Notes under the pieces: generated by a model
Seen by the model: only the letters and a program-made list of their open reading frames with translations
What the model was told of the DNA's origin: nothing
Database searches by the model: none
Source of the DNA: Amaurobius ferox
Taxonomy: Eukaryota; Arthropoda; Arachnida; Araneae; Amaurobiidae
DNA: 64,000 nt
Assembly (NCBI GenBank): GCA_951213105.1
Contig: OX578138.1
Location: forward strand, 63,172,826-63,236,825
Direction of reading: 5' to 3'
Made by a program: the position numbers and the translations under genes
Part shown: piece after piece, positions 45,695 through 57,805 of the stretch
Numbering within the stretch: the stretch's first letter is position 1
How the letters are laid out: each line of letters begins with the position of its first letter

Positions 45695-45796
45695 TCTCAC
45701 ACACACACACATATTTTCACACACACACAGACAGACATCACTTCAAAAATGTTCGATTCGTGATCAGCGATGCTTGAAACGTCCTCTACCGTCGAA
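44908..45796 (+). mobile_element. family B copy B3, 3' hairpin lost
   Basis: It has the complete 5' end TCTGATGTGGGCAGCACATG and the TCGCCAA cluster. A (CA)n tract lies at about 45660-45730. It stops 70 bases short of the usual 3' end, after ACCGTCGAA. Confidence 0.75.
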
Positions 45797-46560
45797 TTAA
45801 AAATCAATTTTTTTATATGTAATTCAAGCCGAATGTATTTCAAAATTGCATAAATAATATTAATAAGTCCAAACACTGTCTTTAATTGATGTAGAAAAGT
45901 TATGTATATACTTTTGTCTAGAAAATATTCTGTTAGATAGTTGTCTTATAATAAATATTTCGGTAATTCCTGAAAAAAATTAGAGCAATGCTGGTGCTCA
46001 TTGGTATTAAAAGTTACGAATTCCTTCACTATACGTTGTATTTATACGTTGTAGTGCAGATACGAAAGCCGAATCCAGGATATCTCGCATGATAAAACAA
46101 GCTAGGGTTATAGTGGCAAGCTAAAGAATTCTTCAGCACATAATTACCTTGAAAGAATGTCACTTGATTCTCCCTCTTCTGAAAGCAAAGTATACGAACA
46201 TGAACTACATGGCATCTATTTATTCTCCAGGTGAGCGCAACTATGGTAATAATGATCAGAATGAGCATGGCCGTGGCTATGTTACAACAAATTGAGTTAC
46301 ACTGTTTACACCAAGTTTTTGCATTAGAGTCACGCAGCTATATATGAACGTATCTTGTCACCTTTGATGCAGCAAATTCTTTGTTCATTCATTCTACACC
46401 CATATTTCACTGGTAAAACAAATTTCAATATTAGATTCCATTCAGATGTATGACCATGTTCACATAACTAATTTGAAGATACGAGGGCAAAGCCCGGGAC
46501 CATGCACATGACAGGCTGACATTATTGTTATGAGCAAAAATAATTCTACAGTTCTGAGAA
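45797..46560. other. no recognisable feature
   Basis: AT-rich sequence without assigned repeats or genes. Confidence 0.5.
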
Positions 46561-46920
46561 TACACAGGGTGTCCCAAAAAGATTGAAACGCACTTTAATT
46601 CTTTACCTGTTGGCGATAAGTGGGCAATGTAAATTGCAAAAATGTTGAAAGTAAGGTAGGAAATAAGACTACGTCAATGAAAGAGTCCTCCCAGTCCTTT
46701 TCAAAAAGTTACGCGTTTTAAATTTTTATACGACCCCCTTAGGCAAATTTGGTCAAACAGAAAATTTTTATTTTTAATGCAACAAGATTATTAAAAAAAC
46801 TGCATTTCTGCATCTTTAAAATTTTGAGAGAGTTATATTTAATTAAAAATGAACATTGTGAATAGGGACCCTATATCAAATTAGAAATGTGAATTTGTGA
46901 CACATCACAAAAAAAAAAAA

Positions 46921-48750
46921 TCTGATGTGGGCAACACATGACTTTCCTTATACGAGGCGCGTCCACAAAGTAAGTTTCCCACTCGTCCCGCAGCTAGCAA
47001 ACTTTATATTGCGCGAAACGACTGCACGTACGTGATAGAGCAATGACGTAGCTTGGCGCATGCACTAACGGTACTTCCCGCGTTCTCACAGTAGCATCGT
47101 TGCAGCTGTTGAAGATGAAGGCTCTTATTCCAGCTCCCGCCGACTGTGCGCTCAGTGATAGCCTAGTGCAGTCAGTGATAAAGTTTTTGAATGCACAGCG
47201 CCGATTTTGACAGCATAGCGCCGATCGAAATTCATCTCCAGCTGTGGCGGGTCTATGGGCCTAACGTCATAAGCAAACAGATGGTGCGTCGCTGGTGCAG
47301 AGAATTTTCAGCAGGTCGACAAAGTGTTCATGATGAGAAGCGCGGAAATGACTGCCGAGTTCCGTAATTGTGAAGCGACGATTCTCCATAATGCGTTTCC
47401 TCACGAGGTCGTCCGTAATGATGGATGGCCTCCCACAGCACTTCTCATCATGCACACTTTGTCGAGATGCTGAAAATTCTCTGCCCCAGCGACGCACCAT
47501 CTGCTTGCTCATGACGTTAGGCCCATAGACCTGGCACAGCTGGCTATGAATTTCGATCGGCGCTATGCTCTGTGCATTCAAAAACTCTATCACTGACTGC
47601 ACTAGGCTATCACTGAGCGCACAGTCGGCGGGAGCTGGAATAAGAGTCTCCATCTTCAACAGCTGCAACGATGCTACTGTGAGAACGCGGGAAGTAACGT
47701 TAGTGCATGCGCCATGCTACGCCATTGCTCTATCACGTACGTGCAATCGTTTCGCGCAATATAAGATTTGCTAGCTGTGGGACGAGTGGGAAACTTACTT
47801 TGTGGACGCGCCTCGTATAATGTAATGAATTTACCACTTTTACAGTAAAATAAATAGGTTTTTCTTATAGTAGATACTAATATTCTTTCCAAGATATTGA
47901 ATTTTCGACAATTAGTCGTCATTTCAGTGATTTAGCGTCATTTTTATCCATTTGGCGAGATTTTCGTTAATTTGTCAACATTTCAAAAAGTCGCCAAGTT
48001 GGTGACATTCCGCGAAAATTCGTCGCCAAAATCACGCCAAGCATAATGGACAAAGAAATAAGTTATTCTTACAGCAGATAAATGACTATTGGCGTTCAAA
48101 TACAAAAGTATTACTCAAAGTATCTTTTTTCATGAATGGAACGAGCTAGATCCACGAGAATGATGTCATCCAATATATCGCATGGTATTACTGAAAAGTG
48201 AACATGTCTCTCAAGGGGAAATATTTTTTTTTTATTTTATATGACTTTCTGATAATTTTTTTGAAAAATGTGCAATATCTCGAGAACGGTTCATGTTAGC
48301 GTTCTAAAATTTATGTCAATCGTTTTCTAATGAAAAATTACATAAGAAATGTCTATATGCGTAACTTTATTAGTGGTTTTGATTTTTTGACTATTTTTTC
48401 AAAATTTCATTTGAAAATTTAGGGGTGTTCTTAACATTCGATTGTGTATGAAAACAATAGGCTTCCAGTGTTTACGGATTGTGATTTTGTACCAAATTTG
48501 GTTCGAATCGGTCCATTCGTTTGTCAGTTATCGTCTTCACAGGCTCTCTCTCACACACACACAAATACTTTCACACACACACAAATACTTTCACACACAC
48601 ACACACACACACACACAGACATCACTTCAAAAATGTTTGATTCGTGATCATGGATGCTTGAAACGTGCTCTCCCGTCGAAAACTCGATTTCGAATTTTCG
48701 ACCCCGTCACAATACTTTCCTTATACATTTTGTATATAAGGAAAGTAATA
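46921..48750 (+). mobile_element. family B copy B4, interrupted by a mariner derivative
   Basis: The 5' end TCTGATGTGGGCAACACATG follows an oligo-A inside the MITE. The element is split at TA by the mariner derivative (46953-47815), then resumes and reaches its complete 3' hairpin. The (CA)n tract is short and broken. Confidence 0.75.
46953..47815. mobile_element. mariner foldback derivative
   Basis: The ends are inverted repeats beginning CGAGGCGCGTCCACAAAGTA, each next to TA. Both halves, about 390 bp each, carry the same 5' part of a mariner transposase gene pointing inwards; the ~100-bp centre extends only the right-hand copy. The right half encodes, on the minus strand from about 47650, ETLIPAPADCALSDSLVQSV, the IHSQLCQVYGPN helix and the KQMVRRWGREF segment, which is the DNA-binding region. 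No catalytic domain is present in either half. Confidence 0.82.
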
Positions 48751-49456
48751 GGATTTTCTTATAGTAGATACTAATATTCTTTCCAAGATATTGAATTTTC
48801 GACAATTAGTCGTCATTTTCATTGATTTAGCATCATTTTTATCCATTTGGCGAGATTTTCATTAATTTGGCAACATTTCAAAAAAGTCGCCAAGTTGGCG
48901 ACATTCCGCCAAATTCGTCGCCAAAATCTCGCCAAGCGTTATGCACTAAGAAAAAGTTATTCTTACAGCAGATAAGTGACTATTGGCGTTCTAATACAAA
49001 AGTATTATTCAAAGTATATTTTTTCATGAATGGAACGAGCTAGATCCACGAGAATGATGTCACTCAATTTATCGCATGGTATTACATATGAAAAGTGAAC
49101 ATGTTTCTCAATAGGAATGTTTTTTTTTTTATGTGACTTTTTCATAATTTTTTTGAAAAATGTACAATATCTCGAGAACGGTTCATATTAGCGTTCTAAA
49201 ATCTATGCCAATCGTTTTCTAATGAAAAATTACATAAGAAATGTCTATTTGCGTAACTTTATTAGCGGTTTTGATTCTTTGACGATTTTTTCAAAATTTC
49301 ATTCGAAAATTTAGGGGGGTTCTGAACATTCGATTACGTATAAAAACAATAGGCTTCCAGTGTTTACGGATTGTGATTTTTGTACCAAATTTGGTTCGAA
49401 TCGGTCCATTCGTTCGTCAGTTATCGTCTCCACAGACTCACTGACGCACACACATA

Positions 49457-49501
<45 letters not shown>

Positions 49502-49630
49502 ACACACAGACATCACTTCAAAAATGTTTGATTTGTGATCAGGGATGCTTGAAACGGGCTCTCCCGTCGAAAACTCGAATTCGAATTTTCGACCCCGTCA
49601 CAATACTTTCCTTATACATTATGTATATAA
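48751..49630 (+). mobile_element. family B copy B5, in tandem with B4
   Basis: It starts without a 5' end at GGATTTTCTTATAGTAG, immediately after the hairpin of B4, and runs to a truncated 3' hairpin at 49630. It has a (CA)n tract at about 49445-49508. Confidence 0.75.
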
Positions 49631-50384
49631 TAAAATTGGATGATAATACATAGGAGACATTTTTGCAAATTCCGCGTAGGCTCACGATGCCATCACGTAT
49701 TCTTAATTACCTTTCACATTGAGACATGCCAATAAAAAATTTTGGCACATATTAATGTATTTTTTATCCAAACAATTTTTATCGTCACTTTATGATCCCT
49801 ATTTTCACTGATGAAACAACATTTCACATGGTATGGAAAAGTAGCATAAGTCAGATTTTTTCATTTATCATAATTCAGTTGATTTTAAAGATGCAGATAT
49901 GCGGTTTTCTTTAATGGTATTGTTGCATTAAAAATAAAAATTTTCTGATTGACCAAATTTGTCTAAGGGGGGCCGTATAAAAATTTAAAAAGTGTAACAT
50001 TTTGATAATGAATGGGAGGAGTATTTTATTAACGTAGTCTTATTCCCTACCTTACTTTCAACATTTTTGCAATTTACATTGCCCACTTATCTCCAACACG
50101 TAAAGTATTAAAGCGAGTTTCCATCTTTTTGAGACCCACTGTATAACTGCAATGGTAATTAATGACAGCAATAAACTAGCAAAGGAAAAGAGAATGATAA
50201 AAATATGTGTAAGTGATAATTAACATTTTCAGTATTTCAAAATACACACTCTGCAAAAGAATATATACTGTATGTACCCATAAGAAAATGAGCTGCAGCC
50301 ACAAAACTCGACATGTAATATGTATGGCTTGAAGAGATGTGCAAATGATTAGAATTTGGGATCAAAAATCCGTTTTATTAAGAA

Positions 50385-51460
50385 ATGGGCTGAACAAGAA
50401 GATGGTATTTTGGTAAGAAGTACTTCCTCCCCTGGAAGCAACGCAAGTCGATGTTCGGTGCAGCATAGAGTCAATTAAGTTGCTTATGTCCCTCTGCAGA
50501 AGATTCTGCCACGAATGTTGCATCAAGTCAACTAATTCCATGGTATGCTAAGAACTCTGCAACTGCCAAAGCATATCCCAGACGTGTCCTACTGGTAATA
50601 GGTCTGGGACCTGGACGGCGATACAAGGGTATTAAATCCTCGAAAACATTGTTGAGAATGTCGTGCAGTATGTGATCGACCGTTATCTTGTTGGTAAATG
50701 GAACCCGGACGGCTTGACAGCATAAGTAGAACAATTATCAGCAGAATATAGTCGACGTGCAAGCGAACCGTCAAATTGGACGGTTCGTTTGTTTCGGCTC
50801 TACCATAAGATGGCTCCCCAGACTGTCAAACCACGTATGATAGTAGTGTGCCGATCGACAACAAATTCGGTTTTAGAACGCTGGCCACTCCTCTTCCACA
50901 CACGCATACGGCGGTCATCAGCACAAAGAGAAGTGGGATTTGTCGCTAAAAACAACATGTCTCTAATCACACACTGTCTAGGCTCACCGATCTCGGCACT
51001 AATCCAGACGGCTCTGCCTATGTTGAGGGGTCAGTGGTAGGCATCTGAATGCGACGCCGACACCTAATCCAACCTTCTGCCATTTGTATTCAAATAGTAT
51101 TCCCTGATGCAGGATGCATGCAATACCTTTCAGTGCGTGATAGCGACGCCATTAGTGTGGACGTGGCTCCTATCATGACTGCATGATCTTCCCTAGCAGT
51201 TGTTTGTCTGGGGGTCCTGAATCTATGTGACAGTTACATATGCTTTTTCTGATCCCCTGTTGCCAACATCGAGAAACTACCACATCACTCCGACCAAGAT
51301 GACTAATGATACGTCTGCTGGACCAACCAGCTTCCTATAGGCTTATGGTGCGACTTCTCTCTAAATCTGGCAACTCTTTGTAGAGATGTCGAGTACGTAC
51401 GTCTCAAAGACATCTTTGTACACAACTTTCAGTATCAAAACAGAAACTCCAGATCCAATT
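50385..51460 (-). pseudogene. Tc1-like transposase, degenerate
   Basis: Read on the minus strand in several frames, the gene keeps these landmarks. FSDKSHFSLCADDRRMRVWK (about 50970-50900) holds the first aspartate. FVVDRHTTIIRGLTVWGAI lies near 50860-50800. IYQQDNGRSHTAR near 50690 keeps the second aspartate. In the last motif PDLLPVGHVWDML (about 50600-50560) glycine stands where the catalytic glutamate should be. Many frame breaks occur. Family members move by cut-and-paste into TA; this copy is dead. Its terminal repeats could not be found. Confidence 0.8.
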
Positions 51461-52766
51461 ATTCGTGAGTGAGAATACCGGTATTTTCAAATGCTGCACG
51501 ATGCATAGTTCTCATGCACGTTGCACTATCCTTATAACAAACATCTTTAGCAATGAGAGTTTGATCATCTATTTGCATAACTCTTAAAACAACATTCGCA
51601 TGAAGAGTTTCGCGAATGGTGTTTCATTTTTTATGGTTGCATATATTTTTTTGCAACAAAATGAATTTTATCATAAATCTTTAGGTTATTTAAAAATAAA
51701 ATAAAACTCTAATTTTAACAGATTTACAAATGCAGTGCATTGATAAAACTCTGCAAATGACGTCTTATCCTTTCCAAAGCATAAAGAATATATAGTATTT
51801 CCTAAGTTTGCAGAAATAAATTCAGCAATATTGGTAGAATCTGGCATAGAATTCTTTAGAACGCTACTGCGAATTCGAACGTTGATGCATATTTTATTGC
51901 TGAGATATGACTTATTCAGCAGGGGATAAAGAGGAACGCCCCGAATATTAAATTACAATTCCGGTACATTCGAAAATGATCCGATTTTGGCGCCAAACAT
52001 CCACGGAGGGATATATGAAGTTTTAATCTTGTCGTCTGAAGTTGCAATATAAGGTAAGTATACGTTAAAGATTAAATTGAAAGAGATTGCACGAAAATGC
52101 GTGAGAATGTTTGATAAAATATATTTATTTCCTCCTTTAAAAAAAATAATATAAAGTATAAGAATAAATATAATAAATATGTTACGGTTTTACATTTTAT
52201 CATTTTACTACATAGAATAAGCAGTTACATTGGAGTTTGTTGAAGAATTAAATAAGATTTTAATTTAAGTCAAAAATGTGACTTACTGCGATCAATCAAT
52301 AAAACACTAGATCACAACTTAAAATGCAGCGCAAATAATGGCGAGTAATCATACTTATGTATATTTAGGAAATCATTGGATTTCCTTCTTCAGTGCAACA
52401 AGCTTGGGCAACTAGGGTATAAGGGGTTCACTAGGGATTTTTACTTCCGGTTATGGATATATTACTTCCGATTTTTTCAAAAATTTGTATGACTACACAA
52501 AATCGAAATAAGTGTGAAAAAAAAGTAAAAAAATGCTTAATAGTTGTGCTTAATAAAATGCCACTTGTCGCCATATAAAGTCTGCATCATAAATTTTTTG
52601 TTTGTTTTGCTTTATTCTTTTTAATCGGTAATCCGTATTTTAAGTGTCAGGAAGATTACTAGAGTTGTTATTATTACTTTAATTTTAGATTAATTCACTG
52701 TTACTCTCATTATACCGATGTTTAATTAGATATGTAAGAATAAACATTTTATTTAAAACTATACAG
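51461..52766. other. no recognisable gene
   Basis: AT-rich sequence. The part at 52420-52620 resembles 38340-38520 (TTTCCACTTCCGG-like, GGCATTGTCACCATA versus GCCACTTGTCGCCATA), so it is probably an old repeat. Confidence 0.4.
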
Positions 52767-52904
52767 CATAAGTCTTGCTGTTTTTCCTTTAAATAGCTCC
52801 GATTTTTGCCATGAGCAAAAGGCTAGTATTTAAAAATCCATTATTGCTGTATCAATATCGATAAATTGGATTTGAAAATTTAAAAAAAGATACCTGTTTT
52901 TATT
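52767..52904 (+). repeat. ~140-bp direct repeat, left copy
   Basis: It matches 55298-55442 in order: CTTGCTGTTTT, CTTTAAATAGCTC, TTTGAAAATT and AAAGATACCTGTT. Together the copies bracket family B copy B6 and a Tc1-like element. Confidence 0.7.
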
Positions 52905-53813
52905 TTTCCTATATTCATTAATACAATGTGTAGGGAAAGTATTGTGACGGGGTCGAAAATTCGAATTCGCGTTTTCGACGGAAAAGCACGTATCAAGCAT
53001 TCCTATACTCGAATCGATAATTTTTTAGGTATTGTGTGTGTGTGTGTGTGTGTATGCTCGTGAGTCTATGGCGACAGTATCTCACGAACAAATGGAGCGT
53101 TTTGAACGAAATTTGGTATACAAAAATTACAATCTGTAAATGCTGGAATCCTATTGATTTTAAATTCAATCGAATATTCAGACCCCCCCCCCCCCAAACT
53201 TTCGAATGAAATTTTGAAAAAATCATCACAAAACCAGAACCTCAATAATGTTACGTAAATAATCATTTCTTGTATGATTTTTTATTAGAAAACGATTAAC
53301 ATAAATTTTAGAACGCTAGCATTAAACCGTTTTTATAATATTGAACTTTTTTCAAATAAATTTGTCAAAAAATCACAAAATTAAAAAAGTATTAACTATT
53401 GTGAAATATGTTCACTTTCCATATGGAATAAATTTGTTCAACACCAATCTCGTGAATCTAATTCGTTCCGTTCATGAGAGAAGATACCTTGTGAAATGGT
53501 TTTGAATTTTGACCCATAACAATTCGCCAACAGTTATTTATATATATATATATATATATCTCCGTTTGTTTAGAAAGCTTGGCGATAAATTTGTTGAACT
53601 AGGACTCATTCATCGCCAACTTGGCTATATTTCATACCAGATTGACGAAACTATCATTAAAATTGCAAACATGATTTGACGAAAATGACGCCAAATTGAT
53701 TATTAATTTTTAAAACATTTTATTAGATGGACTATATTGCTTATGCAACCAATAATGATTTGGAGGTAAATTCATTTCATTATATGGGGAAAGTTATGTG
53801 CTCCCACATCATA
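52905..53813 (-). mobile_element. family B copy B6
   Basis: This minus-oriented copy has a diverged 3' hairpin at 52905-52940 and a short (GT)n tract at 53033-53053. A C-run stands at 53185, where other copies have GGGGGG. The 5' end reads GTGCTCCCACATCA, the complement of the family start. Confidence 0.72.
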
Positions 53814-53852
53814 TTTTTTTAAACTGCGTTATGGATACACTCTTTATGGATA

Positions 53853-55297
53853 CACTCTTTTTGGAAAAGAAAAAAAAAACGAAACACTCCTAAAAGAAAT
53901 AATCCGATCACCTCGAAATTTCGCATGCAAAGTCCTCTATACCAAGTACGCAAATGATTAAATTTGCAAAGCCAGTGAGTGTCAATTTCGGTCATAGCGC
54001 GCGTTTATACTGCTCAGCTAGCATCCTTTGAAACAGGTTAGAAATGTGGACGGTTTTTCTTTGCTGGTTATCGGCGTTGCAGTCCATGGAGACACAATTA
54101 ATAATGCAGTCACGACGTAGCCGAAGACCTTATAAGCAATTAGACGAGTTCGAACGCGGTCATATAGTCTGCACGCGTGAAGCTGCCTGGTCATACCGAG
54201 CAATAGGCCGCCACCTTCACGGAACGGACACTACTGTGCAAAGGTGCTGGCAGCAATAATTGCTTCAAGGAATTAATCGGCGGAATGAAGGCTCTGGAAG
54301 GCCTGATGCACGAATGCGAAGCAAGATCGGATGCCTGTGCGACAGGCCCGTACTGGCCCAACGGCATCATTGTCCGCCATCCAACGTGCTACAGCCTCTT
54401 CCATACCAACCGTGGTACCTTCCACCATTTCATGGAGTTTGGCTGATGTGGGTTACGACCACGGCGGCCTTTAAGACGTCTACCCATAACCCCAGAATAT
54501 CGACAAAGTCGTTTGGAGTGGTGTCGTAGCCGAGCATCATGGCTGTCAGCAGACTGGCATCGCATAGTGGTCAGCGATGAATCACGGTTCAGTCTTTCAG
54601 CAAGTGACCATTGGGTATGTGTATGGAGGCGCCAGCGGTCCCAATCAGCCTTTGTTTTACACAGGCACAGAGCCATTACCCCTGGTGTGATGGTGTGGGA
54701 TGCTATCTCTTACGACAGCAGGTCGCCCCTAGTCATCCTGCGTACAACATTAAGAGCTTAACGATATGTTGATGAAATCCTGCGGCCGTTTGCGTTACCC
54801 TTCATGGCACGTCATTCTGCGGCCATTTTCCAACAAAATAATGCCACGCCGCATACGGCTCGTATATCTGTGGACTGTCTCCGTGTTGTTGATACTATCT
54901 CCCTGGGCCATCAAGGTCACCAGACCTTTCGCCAATCGAGCATGTATGGGACATGCTAGGCAACCAGATTCTGGCACTCCGAAATGTAGCAGATCTGGAG
55001 CAACAACTGAGGAATGCCTGCAGAATGTATCGCAGGGTGACATTAGGAAACTTTATCACTTCTTACTTAGACGTATACAAGCATGCATTGCCGCCAAGGG
55101 GGGTTTCACCAATTACTAATTTGAAAATTAAATGTGCAATTGCTAACCATTGATGGGTCCTGAGGTCTCGATTTTGTAATCATTTCATTACCTGTGTATG
55201 AGCTGTACGCATATTTAATTTCAAATAAAAACAGTAACTTTCTTCATGGTGCTTCGTCTTTTTGTTTGTTTGTTTGTTTTTGTTTTTCCAAAGAGTG
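53853..55297 (+). mobile_element. Tc1-like DNA transposon with both ends
   Basis: The left end CACTCTTTTTGGAAAA and the right end TTTTTCCAAAGAGTG are inverted repeats with TA outside each (53851-53852, 55298-55299). Length is 1.45 kb. The left flank and first bases (ATGGATACACTCTTT) are duplicated in tandem at 53831-53860. Confidence 0.9.
54095..55119 (+). pseudogene. Tc1-like transposase, frameshifted
   Basis: The N-terminal DNA-binding part is readable at 54095-54256 (SRRSRRPYKQLDEFERGHIV, RAIGRHLHGTDTTVQRCW). The catalytic half continues in three alternating frames. IVVSDESRFSL near 54557 holds the first aspartate and GVMVWDAISYDSRSPLVIL follows. At about 54827 the motif FQQNNATPHTAR has asparagine in place of the second catalytic aspartate. 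PDLSPIEHVWDML near 54925 keeps the glutamate in another frame. At least three frame breaks and the D-to-N change inactivate it. It is a Tc1-superfamily relative of, but distinct from, the copies at 881 and 15632. Confidence 0.87.
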
Positions 55298-55442
55298 TAT
55301 AAGGCTTGCTGTTTTCCCTTTAAATAGCTCTAATTTCTGCCTTGAGTAAAAGGTTCGTATTTAAAGATCCAGAATCACTGTATCACCACCAATATACTGG
55401 CTTTGAAAATTGAAAAAAAAGATACCTGTTATTAATTTTATC
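55298..55442 (+). repeat. ~140-bp direct repeat, right copy
   Basis: It is the partner of 52767-52904 and starts at the TA that flanks the Tc1-like element. Confidence 0.7.
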
Positions 55443-56101
55443 CCGGTGTTGACTTTGTTGACGACCGAAGTATTAAACACGACTGTCTTAAATCTTGACT
55501 TTTTAACCTTAAAATACAATAATTTAATGTACTGCTTAAAATAATTTTATGTACTACTTCATTTTATTAGAATAAATAGAATTAAATTTTTTATCATTAA
55601 AATATATTTTTTTATCATCCAATAATGCATATTATAAAAATTTCTAATCAAAACACTTTCTTATATTCCCTCGATAGCTACACACGAGGCATATATTTTT
55701 GTTTTGATTTACAAAAGTTTTATCGACCCACAGATTGGTTGACTGCAGAATATCCTCTAGAAAATTAAATTTTGTCTTTTCAAAACACCTCCTCACTGCA
55801 GGTCTAATGTGTATTGGGGAATGAATAAAACATGATTAAAAACATTCTTCCGGGGGAAAGAAATTAGAATAAGTTTGTTTTCTATAAAATTTCGATTAGG
55901 GACCAAGAAATAGGATATTAAAATTGATAAGCATTGTCTTTTGATTTACTTACATAATAAAGAACGATGTCTGTATGTGTGCGGTCTGTAGCGGAAAATC
56001 TAAGCGTCGTATGGCCATGAAATATGGTACACAGGCACTTAGAGATCCAAGAAGTTACACCGCGGCGTTATATATATATTTTTTAATTTGAATTAGATTT
56101 T
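55443..56101. other. no recognisable gene
   Basis: AT-rich sequence. The segment 55980-56060, with GGCCATGAAATATGGTACAC, resembles the wording of arthropod Helitron-type repeats, but nothing firm can be said. Confidence 0.4.
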
Positions 56102-56980
56102 AACACTTTACAGCATAGTTGAAAAGTATTTATGACTTTGTTCATTCTGTCTGTCTGTCTGTCCGTCCGTTCGCACGATAACTGCCGTAAAAACGACTTT
56201 ATCAAAATGAAATTTCAGTATGTTGTTGAGACGGTCTCTGGGACATATGGGAATATAAATGAATAATATCACCCAATTAGTTGTGGATTGAACCTGGGTT
56301 GAAAAAATAAAATACATTGAATCCTATTGGATGTAATTTTTCAAACATTTTTTTAAGCGAAGTTAAAATTCACAAATTGCTTCGAAAGTTTTAGGAAATA
56401 TTCAAATTATCCCATAAAATATATAAAAAAAATTCAGCAAAATATGTTCTGTAGTTTTTTGAATAAAAATTAAAATAATAATTACACCCATATAATACGA
56501 AAATATCACGTGACCCACTTCAAAATAAAATATGGTTCCCATCTTTTTTCTCCAGAGTAAAAATCGTGATTTTTAAAGTTTTTTTAAATTTATATTTAGT
56601 GTTGCATCCGTCCTAAAACCGCTTTATGTTTGTATATTTTCTGTGCATCTATATTCTGTTCTAACGCAATTACAATATTTTTGAGTTTAAGTGATCATCA
56701 AACTTTGAATATTTCTACAACGAAGCCTAATTTTAATGGATGCAGGATGTAAGCAAGTGATTATAAGATGAGTTGCATAAGAGTTGCTGAATTTTTTTCA
56801 GGCTAAATAGTTTAACTCTGGAGTCTGGAATAAAAGTGTATGAATGAAATATTCACTCCTTTTATATAGAGATCCAGACGATTTATATTTCGATGACGTC
56901 ATTTGAATAAAGTTCTTTTTTTCGATGAAGATAATGATTTCGTTTTCGAATATAATAAATTACTGGAGTACTGTGAATAT
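56102..56980 (-). mobile_element. family A copy A10, 5'-truncated
   Basis: The hairpin side is complete (TAACACTTTACAGCATAG) and followed by (TCTG)n on the plus strand. It stops inside the ~140-bp block near 56980 and lacks the CAAGAAAGATCAATCATGC end. Confidence 0.72.
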
Positions 56981-57805
56981 AATAAATAAATATAAATAAA
57001 AAAAATTCGTTAAAATTTAAAAAGAAAAACGTTTAACAAATACTAATCAAACTAATCAAACTTTATTAAATATAGCGTTCTGTGCATGTTACGGCGATTT
57101 TAAGATTGAAACTCTAATTACTTCAGTCGCTACAACCCAATAAGCATGAGCGCGCATAGAAGAGGGCATGAGGGGTAACTTCCTTACCGTGGAAAGTTTA
57201 ATGTCACAAAGTTGGGTATCAAGCTATTCGATGTGTATGTCTTGTTTTTAAGTTTGCTCCCACCTGGAAAAAGTTCTATGGGCGCCCATGCTAATATAAG
57301 TGTGGAAATCTCGGCAAATTTTACTTCATTAAATAAATGATAAACTTCATTGAATTTATAACTTCTGAGGTGTTCATTTTCTTGTACAGACATATTTGTA
57401 GCTTTGAATTTTCACTAGAACGCGCGCGTCTGTGTATGAACGCAAACACATACACTGTCTTTTATTATTATGGATGTATCTATATTTGGCAATCAAACTC
57501 GGGTCAGTTAAATAACTTTACATATCAGATGCATTGTTAATTATAGAATAATACATTCGAATAAAGGGTTTTAACTTCTTTCATAGGCAAAAAAACAATC
57601 TCCTTCTGGGGCGAAAAGACACACTTGAGACTATACACTTCAGCCAGATGGTAGAACTGGACCAGAGTATGATCACATTCGAATTGGCTAAAAGATCTAT
57701 CAATCAGTTTATTGAAATATTTCAGTTCGTTTATTTTAGTCTTTAATTTGATTTTAAATTTTCGTTTTCTAGTTTCCCTTTTTCTAGTTTTACACGTTTT
57801 GAGTA
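56981..57805. other. no recognisable feature
   Basis: AT-rich sequence. No gene or repeat is supported. Confidence 0.5.

Larger units (their letters stand above)
46561..50145 (-). mobile_element. long-TIR MITE split by later insertions
   Basis: The halves 46561-46918 and 49631-50145 match the complement of the MITE at 57806 in order, from CAGGGTGTCCCAAAAAG to CACTGTATA. Landmarks shared with that copy are GTGGGCAATGTAAATTGC, AGGGACCCTATATC, GATGATAATACATAGGA and CATTTCACATGGTA. The 2.7 kb between them is made of family B copies and a mariner derivative. Confidence 0.78.
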
